A stretch of 64,000 bases of DNA from Saccharomycopsis fibuligera x Saccharomycopsis cf. fibuligera (lineage: Eukaryota > Ascomycota > Saccharomycetes > Ascoideales > Saccharomycopsidaceae): NCBI GenBank assembly GCA_001936135.1, contig CP012812.1, forward strand, positions 620,001 through 684,000, read 5' to 3'. The notes beneath the pieces are model-generated. The model did not search any database. It was not told the origin of the DNA and saw only the letters and a list, made by a program, of their open reading frames with translations. The translations under genes were made by a program, and so were the position numbers. Shown here one piece after another: positions 23,901 through 31,084 of the stretch (positions are counted from its first letter, which is position 1; the number at the start of each line of letters is the position of its first letter).

Positions 23901-26570
23901 GTCTGTATTCAACAGTTGAACAAAATTTACAATTTGCCAAATATTGAAATAATGGAAGCTTTCTTGAAGTTGATTGAGCAAGTGAAATGCTATTATCAAA
24001 ATGATAAAGAGTTGAATACTGGTCTTGATGTTATCAGCAACACTAACTTGGCATATTTCGGAACGAAGCAAAAAGCGGAATTCTTTGTGCTAAAGGGTAT
24101 GTTTTTGGCTAAATTGAATAGTCAAGACAAGGCCAATCACGCATTTGCCACGGCTATTCAACTTGATAGTAATTTAGCTAAAGCTTGGGCCAAATGGGGA
24201 TTGTTTAACTATAGCCAGTTCAAACAATCCAACAGAAATTCTGATACTAATGAAACCATGCAACATGCTAAAAATGCGTTGATTTGCTTTTTACATGCCG
24301 TTGGCCTATACAAGAGTGCTAAATCAAGAAGATACCTTGCTTTGATATTGTGGTTGATCAGTCTTGATGATGAAAAGGGAACATTGGCAGCCGAGTTCCA
24401 GAACTTCAAAGGTGAAGTACCAGTATGGTATTGGATTACATTTATTCCTCAGTTACTTACCTCATTATCACACAAAGAAGCCAAATTTGCTAGAAACATA
24501 TTGATCTTGATTGCTAAGTCATATCCGCAAGCTCTTCATTTCCCATTGAGAACAACTAAAGAAGATTTCCTTGCTATTCAGAAGCAAATTGCTCAAAACT
24601 CTCAATTGAGAAACAAAGCATCAAACGAGAACATTGCCGATGGGAGAAATGAAAATGGTAGTGCTCAAGCGCATAACAATGATCAGTCAAGTAACACCAA
24701 TACTGTGTTGGCCAACGGCAGCAGCATCAATGGGTCTTTACCAAATAGCGGCAACAATAGCATCAATAACAACATCGTGAATAGTAACAATATCAGTAAT
24801 GGTAATGGGGGTGCTGCTACTGCTCCTCCAGGTGTGAATAGTCAGCAGAGCTCGCAAGGCTCTGGAGCAATACTGGAACCACCAAATATTAATAGCACTC
24901 AAACTAGTATACTGCAACAGTTTAGTGATCACAATCATCCTTGGGAATACGTGGAGGAAATCATGAACATTTCCAAGACCGCATATCCACTCTTGGCCTT
25001 ATCATTAGAATCATTGGTGGCTCAAATCACTCAACGGTTCAAGTCAAATGCTGACGAGGATGCGTATCGACTTATCGCTGCGTTGTACAACGATGGAATG
25101 CAATCTTTCAACAGGATGTTAAATCCAAAAGGTGACGGAAAACTTCCTGCCCATATGATTCATAATCTTATTAAATTTGCTGAAACCGTTTTGACAAGAC
25201 AGGTGAGAGCTGAATTTGAAAAAGATTTTATTATTCAAAAACCTAATTATGAAACCTACATCAAGAAGTTGATTAAGTGGAAGGAGAGATTTGAAAACAA
25301 GTTGGATAGAAGATTTAACAAAATAAATCTTGAAAATTTGTGTCCTCATTTGACTGAGTTTCACCATCAAAAATTTGAAGACATTGAAATTCCTGGTCAG
25401 TATTTGTTGAATAAGGACAACAATACTTATTTCGTAAAAATTGAGCGGTTCTTACCAACTTTGGAAGTGGTGCGTGGTTATAATGCGTGTTACAAGAGGT
25501 TGAGAATCAAGGGTAAGGATGGGTCTATACATCAATTTGCGGTGCAGTTTCCTTCAAACAGACATTCAAGACGCGAAGAAAGGATTTTCCAACTTTTTAG
25601 AATATTTGATGGTGCATTTACAAGAAACGTTGAATGCCGCTCGCGTAACATTTCGTTAACTATCCCGATAGCGGTGGCATTATCACCGCATATCCGCATT
25701 TTGTCAAATGACAGCAATGATGTCAGTTTGCAAGAAGTTTATGAGCAAGTTTGCAGAGAACGCAAACAGGAAATTGAAAAACCATTCTTTTACATTACTA
25801 ATAAGTTGAAAGCTACATTTGATCCAAGGTTGCCAAAACCTGATATTGTTAGCACAATGACGGAAATATTTAGTGCAGTGCAAACTTTATTTGTTCCTTC
25901 TAATGTGGTACATGATTTTTTCGCTAAACTTTATCCAAAGTTTGAAGATTTCTGGCTATTTAGACGTCAGTTTACCGCACAATATGCTTCATTTATATTT
26001 ATGACTTACATGATGAGTATTACTTCTCGTCAACCACAAAAAATCCATATCAATATTGCGTCAGGAACTGTGTGGACATCAGAAATGTTGCCAAACAAGA
26101 CCAGTCATTCTAACAATAGAAGATTGGTCAACATTCCAATGGAGAATCATAACGAAGATCATTGTATTCCAATTTTTCATAATCCAGAAGCAGTTCCATT
26201 TAGATTAACCCCAAACATACAAAAACTTATTGGCGATACTGGGCTTGAAGGGGTTCTTTCAGTGTATGTATTAGTAATTGCTAGATGCTTAGTGAGTCCA
26301 GAATTTGAGATTGAACACTTTTTAAGTTTGTTTGTTAGGGACGAGGTAATTTCATGGTTTGCACAGAATTTGCAGTCAAGCGCACAAGGATCGCATCTTA
26401 GAGAGATTGTTAGAGTGAATGTTGATTTGATCACAACTAAGATTGCTAAGATTGGTCATGTTTCGTCAAGTACGCCAATCACCACACAGTATGTCAATGA
26501 GCTTATTGCGTCTGCTGTTAATCCACGTTCTCTTGCCCAATTGGACTATTTGTGGAGACCATACTTGTGA
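14931..26570 (+). CDS. TRA1: TRA1, PIKK-family scaffold of SAGA and NuA4
   Basis: A 3,879-aa nuclear scaffold that docks transcription activators onto the SAGA and NuA4 acetyltransferase complexes. The ATG at 14931 gives MSYVVQIDNFAEKL, matching the Tra1 start MSLTEQIEQFASRF as I recall it; the in-frame codons before it lack an ATG. Most of the protein is HEAT/TPR solenoid. Strong matches include PSELSAAKKELLHATRHIL, GSQDLVTQGLRTLELC, GLWRRRAKYS, and VPVWYWITFIPQLLTSLSHK. The PI3K-like domain starts after an Asn/Ser-rich insert (about 24622-24940) at HPWEYVEEIMN, and keeps HHQKFEDIEIPGQYLLNKDN and HSRREERIFQL. As in all Tra1 proteins it lacks normal kinase catalytic motifs. A FATC segment ends the protein (NPRSLAQLDYLWRPYL). 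Other low-complexity inserts include an Ala run encoded at about 15421-15445. Confidence 0.98.
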   Translation: MSYVVQIDNFAEKLSSDASYQSKHAVLAELCDIVESFSGSREYAYFLEKLIPVFTTLLNDVSVSFISSSPENKIRNSILETLHRLVLNDTFKPYSIDVLDIIVRTLKYENEDNGVLCIKIITSIHKSYKNDLVNKVQEFINIIYEIYSNSSDMVHKYFNDQSESAAAAAAAANNQSDNNTSGGDSTHIASTNTENVSNASTTTLAELGESDDLHSISSGEELLSKRELLHTMHSFKTLSECPITMVSILSSYKQLVNKVLVDFIPKIISLLQLEVDSQRQERQQAEANGKLYTSVSPKIKNRTLYGEFIVSQVKATSFLAYIFIRDYSPDFFAKYHQIIPDLITRLLQDCPSELSAAKKELLHATRHILSTPYKTIFLPKLDLLFNEKILLGDGLTSRETLRPLAYSTIADFIHNIRTELTPQQLWKAVLMFCRILQDSSLAVNVSLMCAKLLLNLLERVTKLPTSESRKLYMIIIEAFCKRFTSLNHKFEFFLKQHKEFEKKREELEAKQALFNQANNSKLPPNPLLEEEVTILDDEDDLNIEAIIAKECKKSNNDEQEVNASQQQDVEMKDVDQVEKTEGHEDDKSNIDNLSIHNLELAYPIQISKPPANDPLKDIKYLVRNLMNYLKPVVVHLRYTNPPSPSEDYNKQVWESVARDFSLEELNIFKDLFRESILCIRFFQADKVSQNANKANEKLTFDIRSPNIPITATKEEKELMESLSIIYMKIDPSIFNEIMQSQFAFLVEQMNSNPALLHIPHFFLSNETISGNFMGILIDYLKQRLDKLGNLDSISAHIMLRLFKLFLLSLNLYPSQNEGVLLPHLNDLILKSLQLSTRAKEPLIYFYFIRILFKSIGGGRFEKLYKEVMPLMQKLLESLNKLIESARTPQERDICIELCLSIPVRLSKLVSMLHYLMRPLVLALNGSQDLVTQGLRTLELCVDNLNANYFDPIIQPVIDDVMKALWKHLKPLPYFYLHSHTAVRILGKLGGRNRSFIKPPTDLEAESVLNQKVEAHFNIKGLPNGSLLSVSSGINAAISILEDPRLNSSMKLTVHYRVNAFKYLSSVLQLMIDAQDVPENYQLLIESATEMLLKEEQLDDIPIANETIKDSRKFSNEEQLAERLLKAIFFSAGIAEVKDEVNELIINLCNHFTQLYIGRSLIRKIKHSRNFAVHHGEGKVYFDAGILFNVITYALSSLFPEVREAAINAIKKISETCLIIFGSKEASLKFGLYSSLVAIFFHSCYDELYYNKLGGVMGLNVMVNDLDIPVEWFAKYQHELVRALFFVLRDTPNIIPALVVDMSKELIIKIVQGCNSKAKSFEELPADMVSSLVYDLASSNPLVRKTSQEALHILSEITRVSKIDLISPCKTVLLNPIFAKPLRALPFPMQIGHIEAITYWLGLPHKEAEFNDEMQRLLLEVVSLVEAEDSMLTSSDRLIDFDTREQLTELRVVCIKLLTIALSKPEYTMTQPGLTRLRILAIFFKTLAASEKAIVDASHDGLRSALAQNSKLPRELLQNGLRPMLMNLSDYRKLTVSNLETLARLLVVLVNYFKVEIGKKLLDHLNSWAMPALLHQIAGYDLSNNKVMQIINAIFNIFHLLPAKAHVFIPEVLNTLAKIESNLRRVDSSSSRPPVAKFINKYANEASEYFAGQFLSRKMQSLHAYFVEECPKLKEATKANIGKFLNLLINEQNFYDKVIKFSNFVDLAMAISSDSDQWFKEQGDVLIKLFDVSKDIVEKYSQDPYNQAYHFQLLHSMDKLQKLIVKFFNVSRDDTLLISLIDALNVYNVPNTTTLDDFIMDSIVKSGDVTQRQSYLARCIELVTENQYSVQTKVYILKQIFNPILLFEQLSKGSIKSLFETGDEDKAAPEWLTLLHTRIWKSTSDTITNRTAGEVDSYRFELLQLTSILLKYNPGSLESLRKDVIKFSWNFMKLDDTLTKYAAYMVTCYFIHAYDTHVKITTHMFFALLRANNIDSRYIVKLSLDLLAEVMPTRMSKSDEDGSWLKWPRRVISENGFLINNIFNVYRFIVQHGDLFFDARDHFIPNAITAMGKLTLLPNLSVDNQTLAIELSELILSWEKRALELKSKATKQEEGETDKQSASFSKSDSLLDYNIPFGQKEAFVTFLVRYICISTQRASSNELGRRALAVLYEILSPSYWPDVSVKLAFFEKFLINTDLSSGNISLLGYCWNALEVLGVALEHKSSEWIVGNLAALQTLLEKCIRTFNHDIQEVLQRVLRIILKAVNDETDDEAESEEIKNFINLLITVISEDLSNTSSLSAGITLFSTLAVYKPVKLNPLIPSMIKTFGKLCKDHVTIMGQKHSPENSSQVEDEAKMTSKLLSKILDFATMRIAFFGDHRRIFLSILAQFIERLYDKDLLKHIINVVYKWIFSNPSPYPTHKEKAAILLKMMGFESRREIPVALSKKYLKIIIKIFEDRSEQTADLTMRLEHAFLIGTRFVDVGIRKRFMSILDNSLPQNMKDRLYYVIKEQNWEDLADFPWLIQALELLFGAFDADYNVKLSSKEYKFAPLNYIDELVDSKSRAEQPKNEQLEQFLDNHKKFLQRANSIQAKDIINPLIEVLRNDVNSINLTWTEVFPVTYKCITESERPDFVNSFTSLLSKEYHLRQVNNKLNGIQVLLASAAKCEGLNIPPHLSKYLGTTFGAYYFAMQNLEKNVSASGIGRISGDEEAQDALLEVYSAIDDKDMFYGLWRRRAKYSLTNSALSYEQIGMCDMAMRYYEHAQIKTRTSTLPYSESEYALWEDNWISCAEKLQHWDILTELAKHENYTDLLLECGWRVANWNDDKKPLEQSVKTVIDVPTPRRQTFQTFLCLQDFAQQKKSLNDVLKLCDEGVQLSLKKWAALPTRFTNAHTSMLHVFQQYVEFTEASQIYSLLVTTNTQNIEVKLQELKRVLQAWRERLPNVWDDINVWNDLIVWRQHFFQLVNNIYIPFLQTGKANTYSQVYCGYHETACVINRFAHVSRKHGLDDVCIQQLNKIYNLPNIEIMEAFLKLIEQVKCYYQNDKELNTGLDVISNTNLAYFGTKQKAEFFVLKGMFLAKLNSQDKANHAFATAIQLDSNLAKAWAKWGLFNYSQFKQSNRNSDTNETMQHAKNALICFLHAVGLYKSAKSRRYLALILWLISLDDEKGTLAAEFQNFKGEVPVWYWITFIPQLLTSLSHKEAKFARNILILIAKSYPQALHFPLRTTKEDFLAIQKQIAQNSQLRNKASNENIADGRNENGSAQAHNNDQSSNTNTVLANGSSINGSLPNSGNNSINNNIVNSNNISNGNGGAATAPPGVNSQQSSQGSGAILEPPNINSTQTSILQQFSDHNHPWEYVEEIMNISKTAYPLLALSLESLVAQITQRFKSNADEDAYRLIAALYNDGMQSFNRMLNPKGDGKLPAHMIHNLIKFAETVLTRQVRAEFEKDFIIQKPNYETYIKKLIKWKERFENKLDRRFNKINLENLCPHLTEFHHQKFEDIEIPGQYLLNKDNNTYFVKIERFLPTLEVVRGYNACYKRLRIKGKDGSIHQFAVQFPSNRHSRREERIFQLFRIFDGAFTRNVECRSRNISLTIPIAVALSPHIRILSNDSNDVSLQEVYEQVCRERKQEIEKPFFYITNKLKATFDPRLPKPDIVSTMTEIFSAVQTLFVPSNVVHDFFAKLYPKFEDFWLFRRQFTAQYASFIFMTYMMSITSRQPQKIHINIASGTVWTSEMLPNKTSHSNNRRLVNIPMENHNEDHCIPIFHNPEAVPFRLTPNIQKLIGDTGLEGVLSVYVLVIARCLVSPEFEIEHFLSLFVRDEVISWFAQNLQSSAQGSHLREIVRVNVDLITTKIAKIGHVSSSTPITTQYVNELIASAVNPRSLAQLDYLWRPYL

Positions 26571-27198
26571 GCTTTTACTCACTACACTTTTTTTTTCTTT
26601 TCTTCTTTATTTCTCTTTTCTTCTTTATTTTTTGTCTTTGCTTTTATCATTCGTCCGCATTTTTTGTTATATTCTTATTGTTATATTATCCTCAATATTT
26701 TTTGTAATCGTTAAAAATGCCTTTTGAATGAATTATGAATTACAGGCTAGATCGCTAGTTTGTTATTATCACTGTCTTATTATCTGAATGTACACTAGTT
26801 TTAGTTTTCGCTTGCATGTGTGTAGCTTTTAAAACTACTTTGGTTCTTTGAATAACATTCATAGCAACTCAGAGGGCTAGATCATGAACCAATCATATAT
26901 TCGTTTCCTATAAATATACTTCCGTTTTCGGTTAAGGCGGCGCGCTGTGTCAGCGTTCGGTCAGCAGCAGAATGCGGCAAGTTTCTGCGAAGCGATTAGC
27001 GCGAAGCGCTATCAAGTAGAGCGAAACTGTGCAGATTCACCGCCAGCAGCACCAGAAAAAAGCCAGAGGACAAGAGATAGACAACCAGACAGAAAGATAG
27101 GCAGAATATATATTGGAAGAGAGTATTCAAGTACAGTTCAACACAACAGTCACGGTGACATACACCAGCTGAAATACACGTATACAGGTCGCAAAGCG
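26571..27198 (+). promoter_or_regulatory. TRA1-PTR3 intergenic region
   Basis: Pyrimidine-rich TRA1 3' sequence (about 26580-26700), then TATAAA near 26920 and purine-rich leader sequence before the PTR3 ATG. An open frame runs through the leader in frame with PTR3 but has no ATG before 27199. No separate gene is seen. Confidence 0.45.
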
Positions 27199-30100
27199 AT
27201 GTCAAATCCAACAAGGACCCCGTCCCAGGAGATGGTGGACAGCTTTTTGAAAAGTCTTCAAAGCTCGCTCTACTTACCAGCGCGAATACAAGAATTACCG
27301 CTGCTGATTGTGCTTCGGCTGCTGCTGGTGCAGCTGCCGTTGCAACCGCTGTCACATATGTCAAAAGACAGCAATACAACTTCTGAGAACAGTCATTGTG
27401 CTTATAAGGGGGAAAAAAACGAACTGTTGTATATTTCTGATAAAGTGGAGAGGACTGGTTTGAATGATGATAAAGATAAATTTGGAGCAGAAGCAGAAGC
27501 AACAACAGCAGCAGCTGAAGGAGAAGTGGTGTTTGATATTGTTAGTGATGCTTCTATGTTAACATGTGGATGCATTGTGTCTGAGAAGCTTGCTTTTCAG
27601 TGTATGAGCAAAGAAAATCCTGGGACAAATCTTTTTTTTTGCCCAGTGTGTAGAGAACCAAAGCTGAAAATACTTTCGTCCGTTATACCACTCAGGACTA
27701 TATATTCCGAGATACAAAAGTTCAAACACAATTCAGAAAATGCAGGATCTGGCAATAATGCCAATAGTGGTAACAACACAGAAATGAAATCAGAGGTTGG
27801 AAGAACTGATAGCGTGAAAAGTTCCAAGTCTAGAAAGAAATTATCAAAACTGTCCCCATCACAGCTACATGCCCAGCTTCACACATCATCATCCTCGCAC
27901 TCAGGTACTTGTGGTGCACCACACCAGAGGACAGCGCCAGCGCCATTCAAGAAAGGCAGCTTATATACCGAATCTTCTTCACGGCTTAGCCCTCGTTCTT
28001 CAAGAAACAAGAATAAAGTTTCGCTTTTGACATTATTTCAGGTGACTGCGTTGAGAATAAAGGATGAAGAGTACCAAAATACTGAAGACGATTTAGATAC
28101 GCAGTTTAATATCTATGAGAGTAGGCTCAAGGAAACCACACAGCCCACCACTACTACTAGCAGTGACAGTGGCGGCGGAAAAGGCAATAGCAGTAAAAAT
28201 GGCCGTGGTGGTGGTCGCAGCAGCACAACCAAATCTAAATCTGAAAATATTAGCACTAATGACCGAGCAGATGTTGATACACATTCTCAGTACACCAGCT
28301 CGTCATCACCAAGGACAGCATTCAAAACACCATTTTCCGAGTCAGTATCCACAGAAAACACACAAACAACGGTGACAACAGCACCAAGCATACAGAGCTT
28401 ATTTAGAACTAGATCACAGTCATCAGGCAAATCGGCAAATACGGTGACTGATCGCACATCAATGGCACCAATAAAAGCTAGTATTGGTACGACTACTTCA
28501 TCATCCGGAGGATCATCGAATGCTTCTTTGCCTGCTCCTAGGCCTGGAAATGCATCATTCGTGTCTTCTTCTGGCAGCGGATTGCATGTTCCTGCTCCTA
28601 TTGCTATTCCTAAGCCAAAGTCCAGTGGCAGCTCTTTATTTTCAGGAGGCGCAATTGCTATGCCCTCTGGTGATTTTTTTAGGGTCGCTAGTGCAACCTC
28701 TGCTGAAGATAGTCCTATCAAGACCCCAAGCTCGCTGTATTTTAATAGCAGCAAAAATAAGGATAAGAACAATAACAGTGACAATAAAAATAATGAAAAT
28801 AATAATGATAATAATGATAATAATAATAATAATAATAATAACCTTGGTACTAACAATAGCAATAGCTATAATACCATGGGTAATACCCTCAATGCGCTTA
28901 GCTCTGCAAAGGAAATTTCTGGTGAATCTGCCAAGTATCAAGATTTCACCCCAAAAGAGGAATTTAGTAAAGAATACCGATTTGCCAATAATTTCCCAAT
29001 TTACCGCAAAAGGCTACAATATTCCACGCAAGCCTCCAAGATGAAGTCATTGTTGAAACGGTCAGACTTTATTGGTACAGCAATTTCCCCCGACGCTACC
29101 AAATTTGCGTTACTTCAAGATCAAAAATGGATGGTATACACCATTGATCCAGATTCTAACACTGCTCCGCTGCTATTATGTTGTGGAAAAAATAATGGTC
29201 ATTATGGGATAAATTTTGAAAATCTCAAAAAACTCAATCATAAATTCTACAGCGAGGAAAAACTTAAAAGCGTGTGTGGAGATGAAATAACAAGGGAAAT
29301 GATTGCTAAGGGGAATTGGTCGTTTGAATACTGCGCTCTTAGCAATAACTATTTGGTGGTTGCTGGGAAAAGAATTATCAAAATGTACGATTTGAGAAAA
29401 GTTGGCAAACCGGTGTATACTCATAACATTGGGTTACCGATTCGATGTATTGATATTTCTCCCAATGAACAGTTTATTGCTTGCGGGTTAACGGGGAAGG
29501 ATAAGATAACTGATTCCGAGGGGAGTTTGATTATGCTATTTGAGCTATATTATGAAGATAGTAATAACCCAGGTGGCGCTGGTACTGGCGTTGGTATTTA
29601 TGAACAGCTGTCGATAGCTAGTTCTCATTCGTCTAGTCATAGCCTGTTATTGTTGGGCAGTAAACGACTGACGAGCTCTTCAGTAGAACGCAAAGAGTAC
29701 TATTCGGTATTGTCAGCAGCAAACTCTTCATTGATTACATTACACTACAAGGATCCAATAAATATTGTGAGTTTTTCAAGTGATGCCAAACTTTTGAGTG
29801 TTTCCACCGCATTGGAATCGCGATTCATGGTAATTAATATTTCCAAACCGTCTGATCCGCGACTTGTGATGAAAGCTAGTCGGAAATTGGACACTTCGTA
29901 TGAAAGTGAAGGGATTACTGATTTGTGCTTTTTTGGCGAATACAACAAATACTTGACAGTATCCTCGGTTGCATTTAATGCTCCATCGTTGATATTGGAA
30001 ACGAGAATTTCTAATTTGAGAGAATCACAATCGGTGGCGCATCCGCGAATGCTCCTCAAAGTAGAAGAAATTGGATCACTGATTCATAAATGTACCGTGT

Positions 30101-30366
30101 CGCCGAGAAACGATGCTTTTGCATTTTTGAACAAAAAGGGTTCAGTCTACATTATGCATCTCAACAAGAATTTTGAGAGGAAAAGAATTGTTCTTGCTGG
30201 TGATGTGATGAGCGCTACAAAGAAAAGTGAAGCAGCCAGTATGCGATTTTCTAAGGACGGATACAAGTTATATGTTGTTGATCGGAAGGGGATATTGTAC
30301 ATTGAAGACTTTATTGCTGGTACGCCGCAAAACCATGACGTGACGAAATGCAAATCTATAATATAG
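27199..30366 (+). CDS. PTR3: Probable SPS amino-acid sensor component Ptr3
   Basis: 1,055 aa from the first ATG in frame. In yeast, Ptr3 sits at the plasma membrane between the receptor Ssy1 and the protease Ssy5, which activates Stp1/Stp2 when amino acids appear outside. A Cys-rich, RING-like segment (LTCGCIVSEK ... FFCPVCREPKLKIL) lies at about residues 113-155. A long Ser/Asn/Gly-rich linker follows. From about 590 the C-terminal part looks like a beta-propeller: DFIGTAISPDATKFALLQD, IRCIDISPNEQFIACGLTGK, INIVSFSSDAKLLSV, AASMRFSKDGYKLYVVDRKG. It ends HDVTKCKSII, resembling the Ptr3 terminus as I recall it. Seven CTG codons fall in residues 35-51. As Leu they would look like a membrane segment; as Ser they are an ordinary Ser-rich linker. 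S. cerevisiae Ptr3 is 678 aa, so the excess is linker. Confidence 0.72.
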   Translation: MSNPTRTPSQEMVDSFLKSLQSSLYLPARIQELPLLIVLRLLLVQLPLQPLSHMSKDSNTTSENSHCAYKGEKNELLYISDKVERTGLNDDKDKFGAEAEATTAAAEGEVVFDIVSDASMLTCGCIVSEKLAFQCMSKENPGTNLFFCPVCREPKLKILSSVIPLRTIYSEIQKFKHNSENAGSGNNANSGNNTEMKSEVGRTDSVKSSKSRKKLSKLSPSQLHAQLHTSSSSHSGTCGAPHQRTAPAPFKKGSLYTESSSRLSPRSSRNKNKVSLLTLFQVTALRIKDEEYQNTEDDLDTQFNIYESRLKETTQPTTTTSSDSGGGKGNSSKNGRGGGRSSTTKSKSENISTNDRADVDTHSQYTSSSSPRTAFKTPFSESVSTENTQTTVTTAPSIQSLFRTRSQSSGKSANTVTDRTSMAPIKASIGTTTSSSGGSSNASLPAPRPGNASFVSSSGSGLHVPAPIAIPKPKSSGSSLFSGGAIAMPSGDFFRVASATSAEDSPIKTPSSLYFNSSKNKDKNNNSDNKNNENNNDNNDNNNNNNNNLGTNNSNSYNTMGNTLNALSSAKEISGESAKYQDFTPKEEFSKEYRFANNFPIYRKRLQYSTQASKMKSLLKRSDFIGTAISPDATKFALLQDQKWMVYTIDPDSNTAPLLLCCGKNNGHYGINFENLKKLNHKFYSEEKLKSVCGDEITREMIAKGNWSFEYCALSNNYLVVAGKRIIKMYDLRKVGKPVYTHNIGLPIRCIDISPNEQFIACGLTGKDKITDSEGSLIMLFELYYEDSNNPGGAGTGVGIYEQLSIASSHSSSHSLLLLGSKRLTSSSVERKEYYSVLSAANSSLITLHYKDPINIVSFSSDAKLLSVSTALESRFMVINISKPSDPRLVMKASRKLDTSYESEGITDLCFFGEYNKYLTVSSVAFNAPSLILETRISNLRESQSVAHPRMLLKVEEIGSLIHKCTVSPRNDAFAFLNKKGSVYIMHLNKNFERKRIVLAGDVMSATKKSEAASMRFSKDGYKLYVVDRKGILYIEDFIAGTPQNHDVTKCKSII

Positions 30367-30824
30367 AAAAGATGAAGGAGGTACAGAGGATTAATGAATA
30401 GGTAATGTGATAAACATACTCCTAGATATTAGCTTAGAATTGTACAGGGCATTCTAATTGGACAGTATTATAACATCATTGTTGATAAACACTTTCTTTG
30501 TGGTAGTTTTTATCAAATATTTATTTAGAAGTATTCTAACAGCTATGCTACAAAGTACAAATTGGTAAATCGCCGCAACCGGGGCAAGTCTGTTTACCCC
30601 AAAAACATTCAAGTATGTAGTATCTTAAAGTTTTCCTTCTCATGTTTTCAAACGATGAAGAACTTCTCTCATGAGCCATCTTGAATGAGCTGACATGAAT
30701 ATGTACATACTGTGCTCTCATTTGCTCTGCTATGTTGAGTGGAGTTGTACTTATCGCTTGATAATGCCCTTTGCTGCACTCCGAGGTGCCACGACAAACT
30801 TCAGTTTCCATTTCTGACAACTTA

Positions 30825-30840
30825 CGGAAAGTTGGCTCCG
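30825..30840. promoter_or_regulatory. Put3-type site CGG-N10-CCG, distal
   Basis: CGG AAAGTTGGCT CCG, spacing exactly 10. This is the half-site arrangement bound by the Zn2Cys6 proline regulator Put3 in S. cerevisiae PUT promoters. Lies 245 bp before the PUT1 ATG. Confidence 0.65.
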
Positions 30841-30904
30841 TCAGGTGTAAGGGTGTGTGTCGCTTAACTGTTCCGTGGCATGATTTCCACCCATCTGTGA
30901 CTTG

Positions 30905-30920
30905 CGGAACAGCGATTCCG
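30905..30920. promoter_or_regulatory. Put3-type site CGG-N10-CCG, proximal
   Basis: CGG AACAGCGATT CCG, spacing exactly 10. Lies 80 bp downstream of the distal site, 41 bp before the TATA box and 165 bp before the PUT1 ATG. Confidence 0.7.
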
Positions 30921-31084
30921 CCTGGCAAGACAATCAGCAACGGCACTAGTCATTCTCGAGGTATAAATCTCGGAACACACGACTAGATCAAATTCTACTT
31001 TTGTTGTTTCAGCGCTTCTATTCTTCTCTACTTTACCATTGACTTTTTTTATTGACGGACGCACAACACACAACACAACACAAT

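Larger units (their letters stand above)
30367..31084 (+). promoter_or_regulatory. PTR3-PUT1 intergenic region with PUT1 promoter
   Basis: Holds two CGG-N10-CCG sites (listed separately) and TATAAA at 30962-30967, about 118 bp before the PUT1 ATG. The first ~200 bp are AT-rich PTR3 3' sequence. No gene is seen. Confidence 0.65.

Noticed and set aside
26996-27505. Minus-strand 169-codon frame opposite the PTR3 start
   Set aside because: It mirrors CTG/GCT-rich DNA on the other strand, is Leu/Cys-rich with no domain, and overlaps the better-supported PTR3.
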